Shown: positions 24,103 to 33,081, numbered from the stretch's first letter. The stretch is 33,293 nt of DNA from Halomonas campaniensis (GCF_002211105.1 NZ_JPUA01000043.1:202912-236204); one strand, 5' to 3'. The notes: generated by a model not told the origin, from the sequence alone. Numbers and translations: made by a program.

Positions 24103-24125
24103 CAATAAGTAAAATTACGTTATTG
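24103..24125. promoter_or_regulatory. Inverted repeat upstream of the PuuR-like gene
   Basis: CAATAA (24103-24108) and TTATTG (24120-24125) enclose GTAA-AA-TTAC, giving a nearly complete palindrome with one inserted base. It is 18 bp from the regulator start, a likely operator. Confidence 0.5.
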
Positions 24126-24151
24126 GTCTATTGACGGGCACATAATAGCGC

Positions 24152-24175
24152 AAAAAAAACCCCACGGCTGTGGGG
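24152..24175 (-). terminator. Rho-independent terminator of nhaC
   Basis: On the minus strand GCCCCAC-AGCC-GTGGGG (6-bp stem CCCCAC/GTGGGG, 4-nt loop) is followed by eight T. It lies 72 bp past the nhaC stop and ends the nhaC transcript before the regulator. Confidence 0.85.
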
Positions 24176-24247
24176 CAAAAACTTAATTAAAAGGGCGCCT
24201 GCTACAAAAGATAACTCGCTTAGCCGGTGTTCATCGTCGTGCTCAGC

Positions 24248-25702
24248 TCAAGCACTTCGAGCATCAGCCAACTCGGAGGCCACGTCAGACTCTTGCGGCT
24301 CGTTTTCGTAAGCAATCCGGAAACCGGTAAAGCCGTAAAGAATCGCAAATAGCGGGCTAAGCAGCGCTAAAAAAGCATAGGGTGCGTAACTGAAAGCACT
24401 GACGCCTAGCGTGGCAAACATAAAGGCGCCACAGGTATTCCAAGGCACTAGGGGCGACGTCATGGTGCCAGCATCTTCTACTGTGCGAGACAGGTTTTTC
24501 AGTTTAAGCGAGCGACGTTGGTACTCTTTGGCATACATGCGGGCGGGCAAGATAATGCTGAGATACTGATCGCACCCCACGACATTAGCAGCCATCGCTG
24601 TCGCAACCGTAGTAGCAATCAGGCTACCCGTGGTCTTGGCCAGTTTGAGCAGGCTTTCCACGATGGTGCGGAAAAAACCAGCCGACTCAAGAATCCCGCC
24701 AAAGCTCATTGCAATGATGATCAATGAGACCGTCCACATCATGGCGTCAGTACCGCCGTTGGTCAGCAGGTCGTCCACAGTGACATTACCCGTATTTACC
24801 GTATAGCCTTCCACAAAAATAGTGAAGCTATCACCTAGAGGTACACCCTGAATCACAATCGCGCAGATGATTCCCATTAGCGAGCCAACAGCAAGCGCAG
24901 GAATGGCCGGAACCTTCTTGATCATCATCACGATTACTGCCGCAGGCACCAGCAGCAGCCAGGGGCTAATGATAAATAGTTCATTTAAGCTCTGCTGTAA
25001 CTCCGCAACTTGTGTCGCGCCATCGCCGGAAGGCGTCATGTTCAGGCCAATAATGGTGTAAAGCACCAGTGCCACCGCGAGCGCAGGAACCGTGGTGTAG
25101 AGCATATAGCGAATGTGTTCAAACAGATCGACACCGACGACACCTGGCGCCATGTTGGTAGTTTCGGAAAGCGGAGAAATCTTGTCGCCAAAATAAACCC
25201 CAGAGATCACGGCGCCGGCTACCATCGCAGGGTTAAGGCCGAGCCCTTCACCGACGCCCATCAAGGCAATACCAATAGTGCCGGCCGCCGTCCAGGCGTT
25301 ACCGCCAGCCAACGATACCAAGCAGCAGATCAGGCACGCCGCAACCAAAAAGTAGTCTGGTGCCAGAATGCTCAGGCCGTAATAGATCATAGTGGGCACA
25401 ATCCCACCGGCAATCCAGTAGCCAATAATGGTGCCGATAATGATGAGAATCACAATCGCCTGAGTGGTCAGGCCAATAGAGCGCATGATTCCCGCTTCGA
25501 GATGCTTCCAGCGACTACCCGTCGCAATAGCCACTATCGTCGCTACAATCGCACTCAAAAAAAGTGGCAAGTGCGGGTCAGTTTCGAAATAGCCGATAAA
25601 GACGCCCAATGACGCCGCCATAAACACAACGGGTATCATGGTCGCTTTCAAACTTGGGCGGGGAGTTTCCTGGTCTTCCTTAGCAGTGTGGTCAGTCGAC
25701 AT
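24248..25702 (-). CDS. nhaC: NhaC-family Na+/H+ antiporter-like transporter
   Basis: 484-residue inner-membrane transporter of the NhaC family, with about eleven hydrophobic segments. AGGNAWTAAGTIGIALMGVGEGLGL and GVYFGDKISPLSETTNMAP are the diagnostic motifs, and ANVVGCDQYLSIILPARMYA follows in the C-terminal half. The ATG at 25700-25702 has only a weak GTGAGA. Known members exchange Na+ for H+ or couple Na+ with organic acids (MleN). Here it stands between a PuuR-like regulator and puuC, where E. coli has the putrescine importer PuuP; whether it serves ion balance or carries a pathway compound is open. Confidence 0.88.
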   Translation of the reverse strand: MSTDHTAKEDQETPRPSLKATMIPVVFMAASLGVFIGYFETDPHLPLFLSAIVATIVAIATGSRWKHLEAGIMRSIGLTTQAIVILIIIGTIIGYWIAGGIVPTMIYYGLSILAPDYFLVAACLICCLVSLAGGNAWTAAGTIGIALMGVGEGLGLNPAMVAGAVISGVYFGDKISPLSETTNMAPGVVGVDLFEHIRYMLYTTVPALAVALVLYTIIGLNMTPSGDGATQVAELQQSLNELFIISPWLLLVPAAVIVMMIKKVPAIPALAVGSLMGIICAIVIQGVPLGDSFTIFVEGYTVNTGNVTVDDLLTNGGTDAMMWTVSLIIIAMSFGGILESAGFFRTIVESLLKLAKTTGSLIATTVATAMAANVVGCDQYLSIILPARMYAKEYQRRSLKLKNLSRTVEDAGTMTSPLVPWNTCGAFMFATLGVSAFSYAPYAFLALLSPLFAILYGFTGFRIAYENEPQESDVASELADARSA

Positions 25703-25819
25703 AATGTTCTCACTTAATGTTTGATTATTGGTCGTCGTATTTCCGTTAGGAAATCATTGCAGTGATGGCGACTCCGATCATTGTTATGCTTGTTTTTATT
25801 GGTTTTTCAGGCACAAGAT

Positions 25820-25850
25820 CCCCTCGGCGAGGGGCACGGCATTTGCCGTG
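25820..25850. repeat. Two abutting perfect hairpins downstream of puuC
   Basis: CCCCTC-GGC-GAGGGG (25820-25834) is followed directly by CACGGC-ATTT-GCCGTG (25835-25850). They lie between puuC and nhaC. On the minus strand no T-run follows, so transcript stabilisation, partial termination or a REP-like element is possible. Confidence 0.55.
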
Positions 25851-25923
25851 ACACCTAGCGCTGTTGAATCGAATCAATAAAGGGTGAAGTGCCTAGGCGA
25901 AGCTTGTTACGAACGTCGACGGT

Positions 25924-27423
25924 TCAAACGCTCAGCGACATCCACACGGTCTTCACTTCGCAGTATTTCTCCTGCGCATGAAGCGATTTATCGCGCCCAT
26001 TGCCCGACTGCTTCACGCCGCCGAAAGGCACTGTCTGATCGATACCCGCCCAGTTATTCACATATACCTGGCCGGATTGCAGGCGCCGCGAGACCCGCAT
26101 AATACGGTCAATGTCCTGGCTCCAAACGCCGGCAGCGAGACCAAAGTCACTATCATTGGCCAGTGCAATCGCTTGCTCTTCGCTGTCGAAACCGAACACG
26201 CTCAGCACGGGGCCAAAGATTTCTTCGCGGCCAATGCGCATATCGGGAGTCACATCATCGAAAATCGTCGGCGTGAGGAAATATCCCTTGGAATCGCTGG
26301 CTTCGCCCCCCAACTTCAAAGTGGCACCTTCGTTTTCGCCCTGGCGAATATACTCAAGTACCCGTTGGTACTGCGCTTCATCGACCATGGCGCCCATGAA
26401 GCTATTCGGGTCGAGCGGGTCTCCTGGCTGCATGTGCTCAGCAGCTTTCACCACACGGGCCACAAACTCCTTGCGAATACTGTTTTCCACCAGCAGGCGC
26501 GAACCGGCAATACACACCTCCCCTTGGTTGTGGAAAATAGCTTCTGCAGCGCTTTGGGCGACGGCATCAAGGTATTGGCAGTCGGCGAAAACGATATTTG
26601 GGCTTTTGCCACCGCACTCTAGAAACACGCGTTTCAGGTTGGATTGTCCGGCGTACTGCATGAGCTGTTTACCCACAGCCGTGGAGCCGGTAAACGCCAG
26701 ACAATCTACCTGCATGGAGAGCGCCAGGGCTTTGCCCACCGTATGGCCGTAACCGGGTAAAACCTGAAATACGCCGTCAGGAATACCGGCTTCCTGGGCA
26801 AGATGCGCCAAGCGCAGCGCCGACAAAGGGGATTTTTCCGACGGTTTGAGAATCACGCTGTTGCCCGCGGCCAGTGCCGGGGCAATTTTCCAGGATGTCA
26901 TCATCAGCGGAAAATTCCATGGCACGATCGCCGCCACAACACCCATGGGCTCGCGTAACACCAATCCAAGCGCATTCTCGCCCGTGGGAGCCACTTCGCC
27001 ATAAAGCTTATCGATACACTCCGCCTGATAGCGCAAGCAGGCAACGGTGCCTGCCAAATCCCCGAGCGAGCTGGAAATCGGCTTACCCATATCGAGCGTA
27101 TCGAGTAACGCCAACTCATCGCGGTGCGTCTCTACCAAATCCGCGAGGCGCAGCAACACGCGCTTGCGTTTACTCGGATGGCAACGTGACCAGACACCGC
27201 TATCAAAGGTTGCACGGGCCGCTTGCGTTGCACGCTCAGCATCTAGCGCATCGCAGCTGGCCACTTCCGCAAGCACGCTTCCGGTAGCAGGATTGATACT
27301 GGTTAGTGTGCTGCCTGCGACGGCGGCCACAAACTCGCCATTGATAAAAGCGCGTGTTTCAAAGCTCAGTGACGCCGCTTTTGCTTGCCAGTCGGCTAGG
27401 GTTTTCGTGTTATCTGCCGCCAT
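25924..27423 (-). CDS. puuC: Gamma-glutamyl-gamma-aminobutyraldehyde dehydrogenase PuuC
   Basis: Aldehyde dehydrogenase of the gamma-glutamylated putrescine pathway, also able to oxidise 4-aminobutyraldehyde and similar aldehydes. The 499 residues align throughout with E. coli PuuC (495). IVPWNFPLMMTSWK (Asn170), Glu269 in VFLECGGKSPNIVFADC and Cys304 in NQGEVCIAGSRLL are the catalytic residues; the tail NGRDKSLHAQEKYCEVKTVWMSL is diagnostic. GGAGAG lies 6 nt before the ATG, which overlaps the spuC-type stop by one base (TAATG). It can take the product of PuuB and of the neighbouring aminotransferase. Confidence 0.93.
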   Translation of the reverse strand: MAADNTKTLADWQAKAASLSFETRAFINGEFVAAVAGSTLTSINPATGSVLAEVASCDALDAERATQAARATFDSGVWSRCHPSKRKRVLLRLADLVETHRDELALLDTLDMGKPISSSLGDLAGTVACLRYQAECIDKLYGEVAPTGENALGLVLREPMGVVAAIVPWNFPLMMTSWKIAPALAAGNSVILKPSEKSPLSALRLAHLAQEAGIPDGVFQVLPGYGHTVGKALALSMQVDCLAFTGSTAVGKQLMQYAGQSNLKRVFLECGGKSPNIVFADCQYLDAVAQSAAEAIFHNQGEVCIAGSRLLVENSIRKEFVARVVKAAEHMQPGDPLDPNSFMGAMVDEAQYQRVLEYIRQGENEGATLKLGGEASDSKGYFLTPTIFDDVTPDMRIGREEIFGPVLSVFGFDSEEQAIALANDSDFGLAAGVWSQDIDRIMRVSRRLQSGQVYVNNWAGIDQTVPFGGVKQSGNGRDKSLHAQEKYCEVKTVWMSLSV

Positions 27424-28799
27424 TATGCACTCTCCATGGGGTGTGTTATCGCCAGCTTTTCGGCTGTTTTGTCCAGAGCCAAACGCGCTTTGCTCACCAG
27501 TTCATCAATTTCACTGTGCGTGATGATGAGCGGCGGGGATATCACCATGGTGTCGCCCACTGAGCGCATCACTAGCCCGCTTTCGAAACACAAATCACGG
27601 CACAGATTGCCTACGGAAAGGGATTTATCGAAGCGCTCGCCAGTCGTCTTGTCAGCAACAAGCTCGAGTGCCCCGATCAGGCCTAGCGAGCGAGCTTCAC
27701 CAACTAACGGGTGTTCCGCCAACGCCTGCCAACGTTTCGCCAGATAAGGGCCCAGGTCATTGCGAACGTTGTCGACCACCTGCTCACTTTCCATCAGCTC
27801 GAGGTTTTTAAGCGCCACAGCCGCACAGACCGGGTGGCCGGAGTAAGTAAAGCCGTGGAAGAACTCACCGCCCTCTTCTATCAATGTATCGGCCACACGG
27901 TCTCCCACCAGCACCGCGCCAATGGGCAGATAGCCCGACGACAAGCCCTTGGCAATCGGCATCAGGTCAGGCGTTAACCCATAGTGAGTACTGCCAAACC
28001 ACTCGCCTAAACGCCCGAAGCCGCAAATGACTTCGTCGGCAATCAGCAAAATATCGTACTTAGCCAGTACCTCTTTCACCGTCGGCCAATAGCTGTCTGG
28101 CGGAATGATCGCACCGCCTGCGCCCTGCACCGGCTCGGCAATAAAGGCGGCTACTCTGTCTTCACCCAATGCCAGGATCTGCTCTTCTAGCGCTTGAGCA
28201 CACTGCTTGCCAAAGGCCTCCTGACTCATCTCGCGCCCCTCGCCAAACCAGTAAGGCTGGCCAATATGGGAAATGCCCGGCACACAAGGGCCGCCTTGAT
28301 CGTGCATCGGCGCCATGCCGCCAAGGCTCATGCCCGCCACGGTAGAGCCGTGATAACCATTTTCACGCGAGATGATCCACTGCTTTTCCGGCTTGCCTTT
28401 GATCGCCCAATAGCGTCGCACCATGCGTAGCACGGTATCGTTGGATTCGGAGCCGGATCCGGTGAAGAACACACGGTTGATATGCTCGGGTGCCAGTTCG
28501 CTTAGCTTAGCGGCCAGCTTCACTGCCGGGGGGTGGGTGGTTTTAAAGAAGTTGTTGTAGTACGGCAGTTGCTGCATCTGCTCGGTAGCAGCCTCAACCA
28601 ACTCCTGACGCCCGTAACCGAGATTGACGCACCAAAGTCCTGCCATACCATCAAGAATACGATTGCCCTGGCTATCGTGAATGTATACCCCATCAGCATG
28701 AGTGATGATGCGGCTCCCCTCTTCGCCAAGGGATTTAAAGTCGGTGAAGGGATGAAGGTGGTGCTGGCGATCCAACGCCTGGTAATCCTGGGTCTGCAT
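27423..28799 (-). CDS. spuC: Putrescine-pyruvate aminotransferase, SpuC-like
   Basis: Class III PLP aminotransferase of 458 residues resembling Pseudomonas SpuC (456): HPFTDFKSLGEEGSRIITHADGVYI, RWNGYHGSTVAG-type RENGYHGSTVAGMSLGG, QPYWFGEG and GGEFFHGFTYSGHPVCAAVAL. Asp255 (IADEVICGFGR) and Lys284 (PIAKGLSSGYLP) bind PLP. It would transfer an amino group from putrescine (or another amine) to pyruvate, giving 4-aminobutyraldehyde. It sits 34 bp after puuD and overlaps puuC by one base. Other diamines or beta-alanine are possible substrates for this family. Confidence 0.88.
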   Translation of the reverse strand: MQTQDYQALDRQHHLHPFTDFKSLGEEGSRIITHADGVYIHDSQGNRILDGMAGLWCVNLGYGRQELVEAATEQMQQLPYYNNFFKTTHPPAVKLAAKLSELAPEHINRVFFTGSGSESNDTVLRMVRRYWAIKGKPEKQWIISRENGYHGSTVAGMSLGGMAPMHDQGGPCVPGISHIGQPYWFGEGREMSQEAFGKQCAQALEEQILALGEDRVAAFIAEPVQGAGGAIIPPDSYWPTVKEVLAKYDILLIADEVICGFGRLGEWFGSTHYGLTPDLMPIAKGLSSGYLPIGAVLVGDRVADTLIEEGGEFFHGFTYSGHPVCAAVALKNLELMESEQVVDNVRNDLGPYLAKRWQALAEHPLVGEARSLGLIGALELVADKTTGERFDKSLSVGNLCRDLCFESGLVMRSVGDTMVISPPLIITHSEIDELVSKARLALDKTAEKLAITHPMESA

Positions 28800-28833
28800 A
28801 GATCAGTTCCTGTTCAGTGTTTGCAATAAGCGT

Positions 28834-29628
28834 TCAGCCAGCAGCCCGCTGGGTACGATGCTGACGGCAGGCCGCCGCAAACCCCTGGAACAGGGCGTCA
28901 TAGAAAGGATGTTCTTTAGGGCGCCACTCCGGATGCCACTGAACAGCCAGTGCAAACGCGGCGGCGGCGCGCACGGAGACCGCTTCAACTAACCCATCAG
29001 GTGCCCAGGCTTCCGCTTCCAGCCCTGGCGCAAGCTGATCAATCCCCTGTTGGTGCAGTGAATTCACTTCAGCATGTTCGCCGCTATAAAGCGCAGCCAG
29101 GGCTCCACCAGCGCGAATTTTTACCGTATGGGAGGGTGCATAATGGCCGGCCATGTCATCGGCGGGCGGCTCTCGATGATCCAGCATGCCAGGGAGTGTT
29201 TGAACTGCTTGGTGAAGCGTGCCCCCAAGGGCAACGTTCATTTCCTGAAAGCCACGACAAATGCCAAATAAAGGTAACGCCTGGCGTAACGCCTCATGCA
29301 CCCAGCAAAGCGCCGCTTCATCGCGCCGTGCGTCATCACGGGTATTCTCCGGGGCGCGCTCGGCACCATAGCGATCAGGAGCGACGTTGGAGTAACTGCC
29401 GGTTAGCATCAAGCCATCAAGGCTACCCAACAGATCGACAGCCTGCTCTGCGCGCTGCTCAGGCGTCGCCATATCAGCCACCAGCACTGGGAGAATCACC
29501 GGCGTAACGCCGTAGTGGTAGAGCGCCTGAAGAAATTTATCAGTCACCATTTGGGCAGGATGACCTTCCACCTCTCGGCAGCAGGCGATAACCCCCACCA
29601 GGGGGCGCGAAGAATGCGTTGCTTGCAT
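28834..29628 (-). CDS. puuD: Gamma-glutamyl-GABA hydrolase PuuD
   Basis: Class I glutamine-amidotransferase-like hydrolase releasing GABA and glutamate from gamma-glutamyl-GABA. The triad is Cys124 in PLFGICRGFQEMNVALGG, His232 and Glu234 in AVQWHPEW. LTGSYSNVAPDRYG and the APDGLVEAVSV segment match E. coli PuuD (254 aa; 264 here). The frame also opens at a TTG two codons up, but the ATG at 29626-29628 is preferred. First gene of puuD-spuC-puuC, divergent from puuA. Confidence 0.93.
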   Translation of the reverse strand: MQATHSSRPLVGVIACCREVEGHPAQMVTDKFLQALYHYGVTPVILPVLVADMATPEQRAEQAVDLLGSLDGLMLTGSYSNVAPDRYGAERAPENTRDDARRDEAALCWVHEALRQALPLFGICRGFQEMNVALGGTLHQAVQTLPGMLDHREPPADDMAGHYAPSHTVKIRAGGALAALYSGEHAEVNSLHQQGIDQLAPGLEAEAWAPDGLVEAVSVRAAAAFALAVQWHPEWRPKEHPFYDALFQGFAAACRQHRTQRAAG

Positions 29629-29894
29629 AGTCAAACCACTTTGTCGGTTGTTATGTTTTATTCAACACTCAATTCAACATAGCGTGACTCGTTTTATTTT
29701 CCAAGTGCAAATTGACTTTTTTGCCAAAATACACACCAAGCTATTGAATAACAAAGAATTAAAAAACAAATCCATCATGAAGAATAAATTTTTACACGCT
29801 TTTTGTTATTAAATAATTGACAGAAACGATCGACACCGCAAGGATACTGTTAGCAGAAACACAACTAACACGGCATAAAAATAAGGGTCAACGT
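29629..29894. promoter_or_regulatory. AT-rich divergent promoter region of puuD and puuA
   Basis: 266 bp, clearly more AT-rich than the genes. It holds a direct repeat ATTCAACA at 29660-29667 and 29672-29679 (12-bp spacing), TTGAATAACAA at 29744-29754 and a TTATT-A-AATAA palindrome near 29806. These TTATT/AATAA and TTCAA elements are plausible targets of the PuuR-like regulator. No clear paired -35 and -10 could be chosen by eye. Confidence 0.45.
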
Positions 29895-31283
29895 ATGTCC
29901 TCTGCCAATGACACAGACGCTCAAAACGTAGCCTCGGACTTTCTCGACCAGCACCCTGACATCACCACCATTGACCTGCTGATCAGTGACCTTAACGGTG
30001 TCATCCGAGGAAAGCGCATTCCTTGTGACAACCTCGCCAAAGTGTTTGAAAAAGGCATTTATTTGCCGGCTTCGGTCTTTGCGTTGGACATCAATGGCAA
30101 CACGGTGGAAGAGACAGGACTTGGGCTTTCCAGCGGTGACGGTGATCGCGTATGCCGCGCCATTCCCGGCACACTCAACCCGGTCACCTGGATGGATAAC
30201 AACCAGTATGGCCAGCTGTTAATGACCATGGAGGAGATGGATGGCTCGCCGTTTTTTGCCGACCCTCGCCAAATACTGCGGCGCATTCTTGAGCAGTTCT
30301 CCGCCCGTGGCTTAACCCCCGTCGTCGCCCTTGAGCTGGAGTTTTATCTGGTCGACCGCGTACGTGACGAAGAAAATTTAATCCAGCCACCTCAATCCCC
30401 TTCCAGCGGCGAGCGGGCTACTCAAAGCCAGCTCTATTCGGTGCTGGAATTAGATGAGTACGCAGAATTTATCAATGACTTGCAGTGTGCCGCCCAGGCA
30501 CAAGGTTTGCCGCTGGATACGGTATTGAAAGAGTGCGCACCAGGCCAATTTGAAGCCAACCTGATTCATACAGATGATGCGTTAAGCGCCTGCGACCACT
30601 CGGTACTGCTCAAGCGCCTCATCAAGGGCGTTGCCTTAAAGCATGGCTTTGAAGCGACCTTTATGGCCAAGCCATACGGTTCAGAAGCCGGTAGCGGTAC
30701 CCATGTTCACGTCAGTCTGATAGATAGCAACGGACATAACATCTTTGCCGAAAGCGGCGATGACCCGTTGGAGAGCGCAGAACTACAACACGCTGTAGGA
30801 GGGCTACTGGAACTGATGCCAGACTCCATGGCACTGCTGGCCCCTAACCTCAATTCGTTTCGCCGTTTTCAGGAAGGACTCTATGTACCCATGGCACCTA
30901 CCTGGGGTTACGACAACCGCTCCGTGGCAATACGCGTACCCGCTGGCCCGAAAGAAGCACGACGAATAGAGCATCGCGTAGCGGGTGCCGACGTAAACCC
31001 CTACCTTTTACTGGCGACCGTGCTGGCATCTATCCACCATGGCCTAACCCAACAGGTTGCACCTGCCGAACCCATTATCGGCAACGCCTATGAGCAAATT
31101 GCACCTCAACTGACTAACAGCTGGGCACACGCACTGCACTTGCTGGGTAACAACCACGTACTCGGCGAACAACTTGGTGAAGACTTTATTGAAGTGTTCA
31201 TTGCCAACCGCCAAGCAGAGCGCGCCGACACCATGCGTGAAGTTAGCGCCATGGAGTACGATTGGTACCTGCGCCACGTATGA
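29895..31283 (+). CDS. puuA: Gamma-glutamylputrescine synthetase PuuA
   Basis: Glutamine-synthetase-fold ligase joining glutamate to putrescine with ATP. Catalytic motifs in order: VVALELEFYL, KECAPGQFEANL, GSEAGSGTHVHVSL, NSFRRFQEGLYVP, NRSVAIRVPAGPKEARRIEHRVAGADVNPYL. The N-terminal beta-grasp includes IDLLISDLNGVIRGKRIP, typical of PuuA/GlnA-like amine ligases rather than true GlnA. The frame runs back to a TTG at 29817, but the ATG at 29895 with AAGGG 7 nt upstream gives 462 residues and a family-like N terminus. Convergent with puuB. Confidence 0.93.
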   Translation: MSSANDTDAQNVASDFLDQHPDITTIDLLISDLNGVIRGKRIPCDNLAKVFEKGIYLPASVFALDINGNTVEETGLGLSSGDGDRVCRAIPGTLNPVTWMDNNQYGQLLMTMEEMDGSPFFADPRQILRRILEQFSARGLTPVVALELEFYLVDRVRDEENLIQPPQSPSSGERATQSQLYSVLELDEYAEFINDLQCAAQAQGLPLDTVLKECAPGQFEANLIHTDDALSACDHSVLLKRLIKGVALKHGFEATFMAKPYGSEAGSGTHVHVSLIDSNGHNIFAESGDDPLESAELQHAVGGLLELMPDSMALLAPNLNSFRRFQEGLYVPMAPTWGYDNRSVAIRVPAGPKEARRIEHRVAGADVNPYLLLATVLASIHHGLTQQVAPAEPIIGNAYEQIAPQLTNSWAHALHLLGNNHVLGEQLGEDFIEVFIANRQAERADTMREVSAMEYDWYLRHV

Positions 31284-31302
31284 GCTGTTAAACCGTTGAT
31301 AG

Positions 31303-31340
31303 CACTAGGGTCGGTGCACGCCGCCCCTAGTGTTATGTTT
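31303..31340 (+). terminator. Probable terminator of puuA
   Basis: CACTAGGG and CCCTAGTG form an 8-bp stem with a 14-nt loop, followed by TTATGTTT, 19 bp after the puuA stop. Confidence 0.6.
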
Positions 31341-31364
31341 GCCTTTCCTGCTATCCCGCCCTGC

Positions 31365-31398
31365 TATTCGTTTTTTATTCCATATCGTTTTTTATTCC
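31365..31398. repeat. 17-bp tandem repeat between puuA and puuB
   Basis: Two consecutive units share TCGTTTTTTATTCC and differ at the first bases (TAT versus ATA). Probably a local duplication in the intergenic region. Confidence 0.6.
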
Positions 31399-31422
31399 GT
31401 GTTATCCGTGGGCATCTGTGGC

Positions 31423-31460
31423 AAATAAAAACGGACTGATGAATCTCTCCATCAGCCCGT
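31423..31460 (-). terminator. Rho-independent terminator of puuB
   Basis: Read on the minus strand, ACGGGCTGATG and CATCAGTCCGT pair with one mismatch around an 8-nt loop, followed by TTTTTATTT, 28 bp beyond the puuB stop. Confidence 0.8.
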
Positions 31461-31488
31461 TGCTATGAAACCGTCAAGCAATATGCCG

Positions 31489-32781
31489 CTAAACCGCCAG
31501 TCGGTCACGCATGGCGTAGAACCACGCGCCCATTGCGGAAAGCGGCACACGTAGCAACCGCCCACCGGGCATGGGTAGGTGGGAAATCTGCGCAAAGGCT
31601 TCAAAACGCGCTTCTTCACCGCTAATCGTTTCTGCCACCAACTTGCCGGCCAGATGGGAGCACGTTACCCCATGGCCAGAGTACCCCTGGGCGTAGTAAA
31701 CGTTGCTATTAATGCGGCCAAATTGCGGCAGGCGATTGAGTGTTAGCAAGAAATTACCGCTCCAGGCGTAATCGACGCGAACATCGCCAAGCTCTGGGAA
31801 GGTCGTCAGCATTTTTGGCCGAATAGCCGCCTCGATACTGGTGGGTTCTTGCCCGCCATAATTCACGCCTCCGCCATACAGCAGACGGTTATCGGCGGTG
31901 AGGCGATAGTAATCCAAGAGGTAATTACAATCCTCGACCGCTTTATCATTAGGCAGTAATCGCGCGGCCAACTCTGCAGACAGCGGTTCAGTGGTAATGA
32001 TCTGGGTGCCGCAAGGCATCGCTTTGCTCTCCAGCTTGGGTAGCAACCCTTGCAAATAGGCATTGCCAGCCATGACCACCCGCTGAGCAGTCACTCGCCC
32101 CTCCGGGGTATAAAGCGTTACCGGCTCGCCGTGCTCCACTCTTGTTACGGGAGAGTGTTCAAAAATCTTTCCACCCAACGACTCCAGCGCCACCGCCTGC
32201 CCCAGCACCAGATTGAGAGGGTGCAAATGCCCACCAGAGTGATCCACCAAGGCACCCACATAGCGTGTGCTGCCTACCTCTCGCTTGACCTCTTCGCCTT
32301 CCAGTAGCTCAAGCTGCTGATGACCATAGCGTTCCCATAAGCTTTTTTGATCCTTTAAGCCTTCCCACTGTTTCTTATTACAGGCGGCAAAAAGGTTGCC
32401 CTCTTTTAGGTCGCAGTTGATCTGATACTTTTCAATGCGCTGACGGATAATTTGGTTACCCTCGAATGCCATAGCCCCCAGCGCTCGGGCGGTTTCAGCG
32501 CCGTTTTGTTTTTCGATAACATCCATATCACGGCTATAGCTATTAACGATCTGCCCACCATTGCGACCGGAAGCTCCGAAGCCTATCGCCACACTTTCCA
32601 GCACCACCACTCGGTGACCGCGTTCCGCCAAATGCAACGCTGAAGAGATACCTGTAAACCCAGCCCCCACGACACAGACATCACACTCCACGTCCCCCTC
32701 CAGCGTGGGCCTTTTTGATGTGGAGTGTGACGATGCTGCGTAGTAAGAAGCCACATGACCGGAAGAAGCTTGAGGTTGCAT
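31489..32781 (-). CDS. puuB: Gamma-glutamylputrescine oxidase PuuB
   Basis: FAD-dependent amine oxidase of the DAO family oxidising gamma-glutamylputrescine to the aldehyde with release of ammonia and hydrogen peroxide. The dinucleotide motif is CVVGAGFTGISSALHLAE (about 36-53), followed by IGFGASGRNGGQIVNSYSRD; LDYYRLTADNRLLYGGG and YYAQGYSGHGVTCSHLAG match E. coli PuuB (426 aa; 430 here). The ATG at 32779-32781 is preceded by AAGGGTGATGG. A perfect inverted repeat lies 18 bp upstream. It is transcribed apart from the puuD operon and converges with puuA. Confidence 0.93.
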   Translation of the reverse strand: MQPQASSGHVASYYAASSHSTSKRPTLEGDVECDVCVVGAGFTGISSALHLAERGHRVVVLESVAIGFGASGRNGGQIVNSYSRDMDVIEKQNGAETARALGAMAFEGNQIIRQRIEKYQINCDLKEGNLFAACNKKQWEGLKDQKSLWERYGHQQLELLEGEEVKREVGSTRYVGALVDHSGGHLHPLNLVLGQAVALESLGGKIFEHSPVTRVEHGEPVTLYTPEGRVTAQRVVMAGNAYLQGLLPKLESKAMPCGTQIITTEPLSAELAARLLPNDKAVEDCNYLLDYYRLTADNRLLYGGGVNYGGQEPTSIEAAIRPKMLTTFPELGDVRVDYAWSGNFLLTLNRLPQFGRINSNVYYAQGYSGHGVTCSHLAGKLVAETISGEEARFEAFAQISHLPMPGGRLLRVPLSAMGAWFYAMRDRLAV

Positions 32782-32799
32782 TTGCCATCACCCTTTTGT

Positions 32800-32823
32800 T
32801 GATTATTTTAACCAAAATAATCA
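32800..32823. promoter_or_regulatory. Perfect 10-bp inverted repeat upstream of puuB
   Basis: TGATTATTTT and AAAATAATCA are separated by AACC. The site starts 18 bp upstream of the puuB ATG. A TGATTATT half-site also occurs at 25722-25729, 20 bp upstream of nhaC. Candidate operator for the PuuR-like protein or another local regulator. Confidence 0.6.
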
Positions 32824-33081
32824 TATAGACCGCTGCAAAAATACGCAAGCCTCAGCAAATACCGGCCTTATAGAGGAGTAACACTTTATTCCCTTCAAAA
32901 AATGTTACTAAAAAAGCAACACTCACTCATAACAAGTCACGGTCACACAACTGGAAAGAGTGACCTTTCACTTATATACCGTCCCTCTGGAGGCAAACTT
33001 TCATGCCCCCTAACGTTGAGGGGAATAAAAGCGAGCTTCATGCAGGCACCTATACTGACTTTATCGATTATGGAGGTCGCT

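Noticed and set aside
25010..25612. 200-codon open frame on the plus strand
   Set aside because: Antisense to nhaC; no domain or plausible ribosome-binding site.
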